From DASSTJ01 sp035707965 (GTDB taxonomy: Bacteria > Actinomycetota > Actinomycetes > Actinomycetales > Angustibacteraceae), in the NCBI GenBank assembly GCA_035707965.1, contig DASSTJ010000074.1, forward strand, positions 1-5,139: a DNA stretch of 5,139 nucleotides, read 5' to 3'. The notes under the pieces were generated by a model, which saw nothing but the letters and a program-made list of their open reading frames with translations, ran no database searches and was not told the origin of the DNA. Below, in pieces: positions 1 to 5,139 of this stretch. Each line of letters begins with the position of its first letter. Positions within the stretch are counted from its first letter, which is position 1. A program made the position numbers and the translations under genes.

Positions 1-396
1 GTCGTAGGTCAAGTCCTGAGCTCGAAGCCAAACCGCGGTGTCGACAAAGTTCGCGCAGGTCTTGCACGTTGCCAGCCCGTACGGACTGATGAGGGCTGGC
101 TCAGCCTGAACCCAGGAATCGTTGAACTGCTCCAGGTAGAACCGGGCGAACGCCTCCGCACCCTGCGGCGTGTGCGCCCTCGCCGCCTCCGGGATCCGCG
201 CCCGCGCCGCAGCGTCCAGGCTCGCCGAGACCGTGGGCGACCCCGACCCGTTCGAACCCGACGCCGACCCGGACGCCGGCGGACCGACGCCCGGCCCGGA
301 TGCCCCCTGCGCACCCGAGCACCCCGCCAGCCCCGACACCACGACCAACGCCGCGAACACGACCAACCCAGCACAACGCCCACGGTGCCCACCCAT
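1..396 (-). CDS. Putative DUF6318-family lipoprotein, N-terminal part (C-terminus outside window)
   Basis: An open frame of 132 codons runs leftward from an ATG at 396 with no stop before the window edge, so the gene is cut. Residues 1-26 form a lipoprotein signal peptide: a short basic start (H4, R5, R7), a hydrophobic core (L11-L23), and an L-A-G-C lipobox with C26 as the predicted lipidated cysteine. Residues 27-58 are a Gly/Ser/Pro-rich linker, as expected for a surface-tethered protein. A folded domain follows with IPEAARAHTPQGAEAFARFY (68-87) and a C-x-x-C pair (C111, C114). This pattern of 'A..T.EGA.AF..Y...N' followed by C..C matches my memory of DUF6318, a family of unknown function common in Micrococcales. 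It should act on the outer face of the membrane. Codons for residues 93-128 include several A/T-ending ones (GAT, GTT, GCT, CCA, CTT, CGA), looser than in the neighbours. The lipoprotein call is firm; the family name is less so. Confidence 0.78.
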   Translation of the reverse strand, partial: MGGHRGRCAGLVVFAALVVVSGLAGCSGAQGASGPGVGPPASGSASGSNGSGSPTVSASLDAAARARIPEAARAHTPQGAEAFARFYLEQFNDSWVQAEPALISPYGLATCKTCANFVDTAVWLRAQDLTYD

Positions 397-403
397 GGAC
401 GAA

Positions 404-409
404 ACCCTA
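404..409 (-). promoter_or_regulatory. Candidate -10 element for the lipoprotein gene (possible leaderless start)
   Basis: On the minus strand TAGGGT fits the actinobacterial TANNNT -10 pattern and ends 7 nt before the ATG at 396. Transcription would therefore begin at or next to the start codon. No convincing -35 is seen 16-18 nt upstream, which is common in this phylum. The overlapping AGGG could instead be a weak ribosome binding site 8 nt from the ATG; the same bases cannot serve both roles on one transcript. Confidence 0.4.
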
Positions 410-448
410 CTAGAGCAAGATCGTTCCCAGCGGCGAGCGCACCAGCCC

Positions 449-470
449 TGTGGACAACGGACGCGTCCAC
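449..470. repeat. Nested palindrome in the divergent intergenic region; possible operator
   Basis: GTGGAC at 450-455 and GTCCAC at 465-470 are perfect 6-bp inverted arms separated by 9 nt, 15 bp centre to centre. The right arm overlaps a second perfect 10-bp palindrome, GGACGCGTCC at 459-468. The site lies about 55 bp upstream of the lipoprotein ATG and about 80 bp upstream of the isomerase-family ATG, so a regulator bound here could affect both. Positions 449-457 read TTGTCCACA on the minus strand, the form of DnaA box known from Streptomyces. The symmetry is directly visible; any function is inferred, and short palindromes arise by chance in G+C-rich DNA. Confidence 0.3.
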
Positions 471-534
471 GGTCGCGCACTCGCGCGGCACGTCGGGCCC
501 GCGCCGACACCCGGCGGACCACGGCGCGACCGAG

Positions 535-540
535 TAGGTT
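535..540 (+). promoter_or_regulatory. Candidate -10 element for the MDMPI-family gene (possible leaderless start)
   Basis: TAGGTT matches TANNNT and ends 8 nt before the ATG at 549, so the mRNA could start at or within a nucleotide or two of the start codon. There is no recognisable -35 near 512-517. The alternative reading is a weak Shine-Dalgarno (AGG at 536-538, 10-nt spacer). If this is the promoter, it would drive the three-gene plus-strand run ending at 3847. Confidence 0.38.
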
Positions 541-548
541 CGCTGGCT

Positions 549-1268
549 ATGACGGCCTTCGCTGACGACCCCGTCCTGGGCATGCTGACCGACCAGACAG
601 ACCGGCTCCTGCAGTCGGTCGCCGAGCTCGACGACGCCGACCTGCGAGCCCCCTCGTTGCTGCCCGGCTGGACGCGCGGTCACGTCCTCACGCACGTCGC
701 CCGCAACGCCGACGCACTCAGCAACGTGGTGCGGTCGGCCATCACCGGCGAGAACGTGCCGATGTACGCCTCGACCGAGGCACGCGACGCCGCCATCGAG
801 CAGGGGTCGGGCCGCTCCCCCGCCGATCTCGAGGCCGACATCGAGTCCTCCGCCGAGCGCCTGCTCGCACTCCTGGCCGACGTTCCGATGGACGGGCTCG
901 ACACGATGGTGCCCACGGGCCGCGGCTGGGACCTCGCTGTCCGCGACGTGCCGCGCATGCGCCTGCGGGAGGTGACCTACCACCACGTCGACCTGGCGAC
1001 CGGCTTCGGTTTCGACGACCTGCCTGACGAGGTCGTCCGCGCGGGCTTGCAGGAGTGTCCGCCACGGTTCCGTGACGTCGTGCCGGGGGCCACGGTGACC
1101 GCGCGGTGGGACGACGGCACCCAGACCGCTCTCACCATCGGGGACGGCGCCGTCCCCGTCGAGGGGTCGGCGGCGCACGTGCTCGCGTGGCTCACCGGTC
1201 GTTCGGGCGGCGCCGGCCTGACGACACGCGGCAACGTGCCGCTGCCGGCGCTGCCCAGCTGGGGCTGA
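549..1268 (+). CDS. Maleylpyruvate isomerase (MDMPI) family mycothiol-dependent protein
   Basis: This 239-residue protein belongs to the DinB-like MDMPI family, cytosolic enzymes that use mycothiol as thiol cofactor with a divalent metal. The family signature is LPGWTRGHVLTHVARNADAL at residues 38-57. In the Corynebacterium glutamicum enzyme the metal ligands are, as I recall, H52, E144 and H148. Here H49, E141 and H145 keep exactly that spacing (92 and 4), so the metal site looks intact. Residues 1 to about 150 form the helical DinB-like part, and the rest is the smaller C-terminal domain ending in the typical LPALPSWG. Most family members do not isomerise maleylpyruvate; no gentisate-pathway gene is visible here, so the substrate is unknown. 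ATG 549 was chosen because homology begins there. An in-frame GTG at 450 would add 33 residues of Arg/Pro/Gly-rich sequence unlike the family. The stop is 1 nt before the GH15 start, so the two are probably translationally coupled. Confidence 0.92.
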   Translation: MTAFADDPVLGMLTDQTDRLLQSVAELDDADLRAPSLLPGWTRGHVLTHVARNADALSNVVRSAITGENVPMYASTEARDAAIEQGSGRSPADLEADIESSAERLLALLADVPMDGLDTMVPTGRGWDLAVRDVPRMRLREVTYHHVDLATGFGFDDLPDEVVRAGLQECPPRFRDVVPGATVTARWDDGTQTALTIGDGAVPVEGSAAHVLAWLTGRSGGAGLTTRGNVPLPALPSWG

Positions 1269-1269
1269 C

Positions 1270-3138
1270 GTGGCCTGCCGCATCGAGGACTACGCGGTGC
1301 TGGGGGACCAGCGCACCGCTGCGCTGGTCGGTATCGACGGATCGGTGGACTGGCTGTGCCTCCCCCGGTTCGACTCCCCCGCCTGCTTCGCCGCTCTCCT
1401 CGGCACCGAGAAGCACGGCCGTTGGCTCCTGGTACCGGACGACCCGTACGAGGTGACGCGGCGCTACCGCGAGGGCACGTTCGTGCTCGAGACGACGTAC
1501 ACGACGCAGGAGGGCTCCGTCCGCGTCGTCGACGCCATGCCGACTGGTGACGAGCGGGCCGACCTGGTCCGCCGCATCGAGGGCCTCAGCGGGAGCGTCC
1601 GCATGCGTCACGAGTGGATCGTGCGGTTCAGTTACGGCCGCGTCGTGCCCTGGGTGCACCGCATCGTCGACCAGCACGGCCACCCGGCGCTCCACGCCGT
1701 CGCCGGGCCCGACATGGTGGTGCTGCGGGGGACGCGTCTGCCCACGGCGAGCGACCGACGGCACAGCGACGTCTTCGACGTGGGGGCCGGCGAGGTCGTC
1801 GAGTGGTCCACCACCTGGTACCAGGCTTGGCAAGAGGTGCCCGAGGCCGTCGACGTCGCCACCAGCCTCGAGCGCACCGCGCGCGAGTGGCGGCAGTGGG
1901 CGGCCGCGGCTCCGCAGGGCGGCCCGTACCGCGAGGAGCTGACGCGGTCGCTGCTGGTCCTGCGCCTGCTCACACACTCCGTCACCGGCGGGATCGTCGC
2001 GGCGCCGACGACCTCCCTGCCGGAGCAGTTCGGCGGCCCTCGCAACTGGGACTACCGGTTCTGCTGGCTTAGGGACGCGTCCCTCACCCTCGAGGCGCTC
2101 ATCGACTGCGGCTACGTCGACGAGGCGCGCGGCTGGCGTCGGTGGCTCTTGCGCGCCGTCGCCGGCGACCCCGAGGACCTGCAGATCATGTACGGCGTCG
2201 ACGGCGGACGCGAGCTCCCCGAACGCCTCCTCGACCACCTGCCCGGCTACGAAAGCAGTGCGCCCGTCCGGGTCGGCAACGCCGCCGTCGACCAGAGGCA
2301 GACCGACGTGCTGGGCGAGGTCATGCTGGCGCTCGCCGCCGGTCGCGAGGTCGGGCTCGAGGCGGACGAGTCGTCCTGGGCGCTGCAACGGGTGCTGGTC
2401 AACAACCTGGCGAAGCACTGGCAGGACCCGGACAACGGCATCTGGGAGGTCCGCGGCGAGCCCCGGCACTTCACGCACTCGCGCGTCATGGTCTGGGTCG
2501 CGTTCGACCGTGCGGTCAAGGCGATCGAGGAGTCCGGGCGCACCGGGCCGCTCGAGCACTGGCGCTCGCTCCGGGACCAGGTCCGCGATGAGGTGCTGAG
2601 CCAGGGGTTCGACCCCGAGCTGGGCACCTTCGTCCAGTACTACGGCAGCACCCACACAGACGCGGCCCTCCTGCAGATCCCGATCGTGGGCTTCCTGCCC
2701 CCCGACGACCCGCGGGTGCGGGGCACCGTGGAGGCCATCGAGCGCGAGCTCATGCAGGACGGCCTGCTGCTGCGCTACCGCACCGAGCGCGGTGTGGACG
2801 GGCTGCCACCCGGTGAGGAGCCCTTCCTCGCCTGCTCGTTCTGGCTCGCCGAGGTCTACGCGATGTCCGGTCGGCTCGATGACGCCGAGGTCATGCTCGA
2901 CCGCCTGGTCGGACTGGCCAACGACCTGGGCCTGCTGTCCGAGGAGTACGCGCCCGAGCGGCGCCGCATGGCCGGCAACTTCCCCCAGGCACTCAGCCAC
3001 CTCGCGCTCGTGGGCGCTGTCAACGCGTTCCGTCGGGCGCAGAGCTCGCGCACCCAGCTGGCGGTACCGAGAACACCGCAGACTCGCGGTCACCGCCGCC
3101 CCGACCCCGGCACCCAGCCGGAGGCTCGCCACGAGTGA
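1270..3138 (+). CDS. Glycoside hydrolase family 15 protein (glucoamylase/trehalase type)
   Basis: This 622-residue cytosolic protein (no signal peptide) is a GH15 enzyme, which releases beta-glucose with inversion from alpha-glucosidic substrates. The N-terminus, IEDYAVLGDQRTAALVGIDG then SVDWLCLPRFDSP (5-37), is the usual opening of the actinobacterial group that includes mycobacterial trehalase, and supports the GTG start. Residues to about 215 form the N-terminal beta-sandwich domain. The (alpha/alpha)6-barrel follows, with the hallmark NWDYRFCWLRDA (259-270). The general acid is predicted as E393 in DNGIWEVRG, and the general base as E558 in GLLSEEY. Both catalytic glutamates are present and the length matches the family, so it should be active. 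The last 30 or so residues (from about 591) are basic, Pro/Arg-rich and probably disordered. Trehalose is the likeliest substrate by resemblance, but maltooligosaccharides or glycogen fragments cannot be excluded. Only a GGGG at 1261-1264 precedes the start, so translation probably depends on ribosomes arriving from the upstream gene. Confidence 0.93.
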   Translation: MACRIEDYAVLGDQRTAALVGIDGSVDWLCLPRFDSPACFAALLGTEKHGRWLLVPDDPYEVTRRYREGTFVLETTYTTQEGSVRVVDAMPTGDERADLVRRIEGLSGSVRMRHEWIVRFSYGRVVPWVHRIVDQHGHPALHAVAGPDMVVLRGTRLPTASDRRHSDVFDVGAGEVVEWSTTWYQAWQEVPEAVDVATSLERTAREWRQWAAAAPQGGPYREELTRSLLVLRLLTHSVTGGIVAAPTTSLPEQFGGPRNWDYRFCWLRDASLTLEALIDCGYVDEARGWRRWLLRAVAGDPEDLQIMYGVDGGRELPERLLDHLPGYESSAPVRVGNAAVDQRQTDVLGEVMLALAAGREVGLEADESSWALQRVLVNNLAKHWQDPDNGIWEVRGEPRHFTHSRVMVWVAFDRAVKAIEESGRTGPLEHWRSLRDQVRDEVLSQGFDPELGTFVQYYGSTHTDAALLQIPIVGFLPPDDPRVRGTVEAIERELMQDGLLLRYRTERGVDGLPPGEEPFLACSFWLAEVYAMSGRLDDAEVMLDRLVGLANDLGLLSEEYAPERRRMAGNFPQALSHLALVGAVNAFRRAQSSRTQLAVPRTPQTRGHRRPDPGTQPEARHE

Positions 3139-3171
3139 CAGCGCCCAGAGAAGAGCTGCGGGACGGAGACC

Positions 3172-3177
3172 AGGAGG
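3172..3177 (+). promoter_or_regulatory. Strong Shine-Dalgarno deciding the MBL-fold hydrolase start
   Basis: AGGAGG, a near-perfect anti-16S match, sits 7 nt before the GTG at 3185. It fixes this start over the longer in-frame opening at 2792, which lies wholly inside the GH15 gene. It lies in the 46-bp gap after the GH15 stop, where I see no promoter or terminator, so the hydrolase is probably on the same mRNA but with its own strong ribosome entry. Confidence 0.87.
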
Positions 3178-3184
3178 ACGCGCA

Positions 3185-3847
3185 GTGAGCGACTACCGCG
3201 GGGACGTCGTCCCCGGTGGCCCGAGCGACGTGCGGGAGCTGGATGCCCTCACGATCCGCAAGGCCAGCGTGGGCAGCCTGGACAACAACGCGTACCTGCT
3301 GACGTGCCGCGCGACCGGGGCGCAGCTGCTCGTCGACGCGGCGGACGACGTGAACCGGCTCCGTGCGCTCGTCGCGGAGGGCACCGGCGACCTCGGCACG
3401 ATCGTGACGACCCACCAGCACTGGGACCACCACCGTGCGCTGCCGGAGCTGGCTGCCCGGACGGGCGCGGCCACGGCCGCCGGCGACGCGGACGCCGACG
3501 CCGTGCCGGTGCCGCCGAACGTCCGCCTCCAGCACGGTGACGTCCTCCACGTCGGCGACGTGGAGCTGCAGGTGATCGCGCTGCGGGGGCACACGCCGGG
3601 CTCGATCGCCCTGCTGTACGCCGACCCGTCCGGGCACCCGCACCTGTTCACGGGAGACTCGCTCTTCCCGGGCGGCCCCGGCCGCACCACCTCACCCGCG
3701 GACTTCGCCAGCCTGATGGACGACCTGGAGTCTCGCGTGTTCGGCGTGCTGCCCGACGAGACGTGGGTGTACCCCGGCCACGGCAAGGACACGACCCTTG
3801 GCGCAGAGCGCCCGCAGCTCGAGCAGTGGCGCCGCCGCGGCTGGTGA
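3185..3847 (+). CDS. MBL-fold metallo-hydrolase, glyoxalase II-like
   Basis: This 220-residue cytosolic protein has the complete metallo-beta-lactamase metal site. The HxHxDH motif is H77, H79, D81, H82 in TTHQHWDHH. It is followed by H136 in GHTPGS, the bridging D158 in FTGDSLF, and H199 in YPGHG. All seven ligands of a binuclear (Zn/Fe) centre are present, which is the glyoxalase II arrangement rather than that of an antibiotic-destroying beta-lactamase. Members of this group hydrolyse thioesters or related esters. In mycothiol-producing bacteria an acyl-mycothiol is a reasonable substrate, but that is inference. The short length lacks the C-terminal helical glutathione-binding domain of classical glyoxalase II, which fits a non-glutathione substrate. 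From memory, Mycobacterium tuberculosis has a similar MBL gene (Rv1637c) between uvrB and uvrA, so the neighbourhood with uvrB is not unique to this genome. The gene ends 5 nt before the converging uvrB stop. Confidence 0.93.
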   Translation: MSDYRGDVVPGGPSDVRELDALTIRKASVGSLDNNAYLLTCRATGAQLLVDAADDVNRLRALVAEGTGDLGTIVTTHQHWDHHRALPELAARTGAATAAGDADADAVPVPPNVRLQHGDVLHVGDVELQVIALRGHTPGSIALLYADPSGHPHLFTGDSLFPGGPGRTTSPADFASLMDDLESRVFGVLPDETWVYPGHGKDTTLGAERPQLEQWRRRGW

Positions 3848-3852
3848 CCGGC

Positions 3853-5139
3853 TCAGGCGTGGCCCGCCGTCCGCATGCCGCGCAGCTCCTTCTTGAGGTC
3901 GCCGATCTCGTCACGCAGCCTGGCCGCCAGCTCGAACTGGAGCTCCGCGGCGGCGGAGTGCATCTGGTCCGACAGCTGCTGGATGAGGTCGGCCAGATCG
4001 GCCGCCGGCAGCTCCGCCAGCTTGGCCCGCGACAGGGACGCCGACGCGGCCTCCGGCACGGGAGCCTTGCCCCGCGCCGTCGCCTTGCCTCGGGACTGGT
4101 TGCGGCCCGACCCGCCGAGCAGCTCGGCCGTGTCGGCGTCCTCGCGGTTGATCAGGTCCGTGATGTCGGCGATCCGCTTGCGCAGCGGCGTCGGGTCGAC
4201 GCCACGTTCGCGGTTGTACGCGACCTGCTTGGCGCGGCGCCGGTTCGTCTCGTCGATCGCCTGCTGCATCGACGGGGTGATCGTGTCGGCGTACATGTGC
4301 ACCTGGCCGGAGACGTTGCGGGCCGCTCGGCCGATGGTCTGGATCAGGGACTTGGACGACCGCAGGAAGCCTTCCTTGTCGGCGTCCAGGATGCTCACCA
4401 GCGACACCTCGGGCAGGTCGAGGCCCTCGCGCAGCAGGTTGATGCCGACCAGGACGTCGTACTCGCCGAGCCGGAGCTCGCGCAGCAGCTCCACCCGGCG
4501 CAAGGTGTCGACCTCCGAGTGCAGGTACCGAACACGCACGCCCTGCTCGAGCAGGTAGTCCGTGAGGTCCTCGGCCATCTTCTTCGTGAGCGTGGTGACG
4601 AGCACCCTCTCGTCCCGGGCAGCGCGTTCCCGTACCTCGTGGAGCAGGTCGTCGATCTGGCCCTTCGTGGGCTTCACCACGACCTCGGGGTCGACCAGGC
4701 CGGTGGGTCGGATGATCTGCTCGACCACCCCTCGGCCCTTCGCCAGCTCGTAGTCGCCGGGGGTGGCGGACAGGTACACGGTCTGCCCGATCCGCTCCAG
4801 GAACTCCTCCCACTTCAGCGGTCGGTTGTCCATCGCGCTGGGCAGCCGGAAGCCGTGCTCGACCAGCGACCGCTTGCGCGACATGTCGCCCTCGTACATC
4901 GCCCCGATCTGCGGGACGGTGACGTGCGACTCGTCGATGACGAGCAGGAAGTCCTCGGGGAAGTAGTCGAGCAGCGTGTTCGGGGCGGTGCCGGGCCCGC
5001 GACCGTCGATGTGCCGGCTGTAGTTCTCGATGCCCGAGCACGATCCGACCTGGCGCATCATCTCGATGTCGTACGTGGTGCGCATGCGCAGGCGCTGGGC
5101 CTCGAGCAGCTTGTTCTGCTTCTCCAGCTCGGCCAGGCG
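3853..5139 (-). CDS. uvrB: Excinuclease ABC subunit UvrB, C-terminal 428 residues (N-terminus outside window)
   Basis: UvrB is the damage-verifying helicase-like subunit of UvrABC nucleotide excision repair: loaded by UvrA, it forms the pre-incision complex and recruits UvrC. The frame is open to the right edge, starting RLAELEKQNKLLEAQ, so about 270 N-terminal residues (Walker A and the beta-hairpin) lie outside. In visible numbering the main landmarks are: TTYDIEMMRQVGSCSGIENYS (21-41); the DESH Walker B box in LLVIDESHVT (65-74), equivalent to E. coli D338-H341; SATPGDYE from 124; TLTKKMAEDL from 183; INLLREGLDLPEVSLVSILD (233-252); and motif VI, QTIGRAARN (267-275). An Ala/Gly/Lys-rich linker (about 340-370) leads to the C-terminal UVR domain (about 385-419), the coiled-coil hairpin that binds UvrC. 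The internal ATG at 5085 is not the start, because UvrB sequence continues upstream of it. No frameshift or missing motif is seen. The promoter, and any SOS (LexA) box, would lie outside the window. Confidence 0.97.
   Translation of the reverse strand, partial: RLAELEKQNKLLEAQRLRMRTTYDIEMMRQVGSCSGIENYSRHIDGRGPGTAPNTLLDYFPEDFLLVIDESHVTVPQIGAMYEGDMSRKRSLVEHGFRLPSAMDNRPLKWEEFLERIGQTVYLSATPGDYELAKGRGVVEQIIRPTGLVDPEVVVKPTKGQIDDLLHEVRERAARDERVLVTTLTKKMAEDLTDYLLEQGVRVRYLHSEVDTLRRVELLRELRLGEYDVLVGINLLREGLDLPEVSLVSILDADKEGFLRSSKSLIQTIGRAARNVSGQVHMYADTITPSMQQAIDETNRRRAKQVAYNRERGVDPTPLRKRIADITDLINREDADTAELLGGSGRNQSRGKATARGKAPVPEAASASLSRAKLAELPAADLADLIQQLSDQMHSAAAELQFELAARLRDEIGDLKKELRGMRTAGHA

Noticed and set aside
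449..457. DnaA-box-like TTGTCCACA (minus strand) as evidence of a replication origin
   Set aside because: It is a single copy with no cluster of boxes, no A+T-rich unwinding region and no dnaA/dnaN nearby, so it is kept only as part of a possible regulatory site.
9..1283. 424-codon open frame on the minus strand across the lipoprotein and MDMPI-family genes
   Set aside because: It overlaps two well-supported genes and the divergent intergenic region, has no domain, and becomes Arg-rich low-complexity sequence at its end.
1192..3132. 646-codon open frame on the minus strand opposite the GH15 gene
   Set aside because: It mirrors the GH15 gene almost exactly. The translation is Arg/Val/Gly/Asp-rich with no recognisable domain, as expected for an antisense frame in very G+C-rich DNA; the plus strand has a full family match with catalytic residues.
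1270..3138. Secreted starch-degrading glucoamylase
   Set aside because: There is no signal peptide or starch-binding domain, and the N-terminus begins directly with the conserved intracellular family motif.
2792..3184. N-terminal extension of the MBL-fold protein by 131 residues
   Set aside because: The extension lies inside the GH15 gene in another frame, is Ser/Arg/Pro-rich, and is unlike MBL proteins; the AGGAGG at 3172-3177 fixes the start at 3185.
3185..3847. MBL-fold protein as an antibiotic-resistance beta-lactamase
   Set aside because: It has no signal peptide, and the aspartate bridge plus YPGHG histidine are glyoxalase-II-type; the context is housekeeping.
3875..4558. 227-codon plus-strand open frame opposite uvrB
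   Set aside because: Ser/Arg-rich translation without any family resemblance; it is the antisense shadow of the conserved UvrB C-terminal half.

Overview
The window is high-GC DNA (strong G/C preference at third codon positions) with a gene content typical of Actinobacteria. A mycothiol-dependent enzyme and a DUF6318-type lipoprotein point to the order Micrococcales, plausibly a Cellulomonas-like organism. The genus is an inference from gene families and codon style, not from a marker gene.

Layout: (1) Positions 1-396, minus strand: the N-terminal 132 residues of a lipoprotein that looks like the DUF6318 family; it runs off the left edge. (2) Positions 397-548: a 152-bp divergent intergenic region. 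Each flanking gene has a TANNNT -10-like hexamer 7-8 nt from its ATG, which suggests leaderless transcripts. A nested palindrome and a DnaA-box-like 9-mer lie between them. (3) Positions 549-3847, plus strand: three genes in a row, probably one operon. They are a mycothiol-dependent maleylpyruvate isomerase (MDMPI) family protein, a GH15 glucoamylase/trehalase-type glycosidase starting 1 nt after the first stop, and a glyoxalase-II-like metallo-beta-lactamase (MBL) fold hydrolase preceded by a near-perfect Shine-Dalgarno. (4) Positions 3853-5139, minus strand: the C-terminal 428 residues of UvrB (nucleotide excision repair). It converges on the hydrolase gene with a 5-nt gap and runs off the right edge.

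How they may work together: MDMPI-family proteins use mycothiol, and MBL-fold hydrolases of this type often cleave thioesters, so these two could belong to one thiol-dependent detoxification route. The GH15 enzyme would release glucose from trehalose or an alpha-glucan. UvrB is transcribed separately and works in DNA repair. No mobile element, CRISPR array, RNA gene or clearly novel system was seen. The points most worth a second look are the paired leaderless promoters, the palindrome between them, and the unexplained MDMPI-GH15-MBL grouping beside uvrB.
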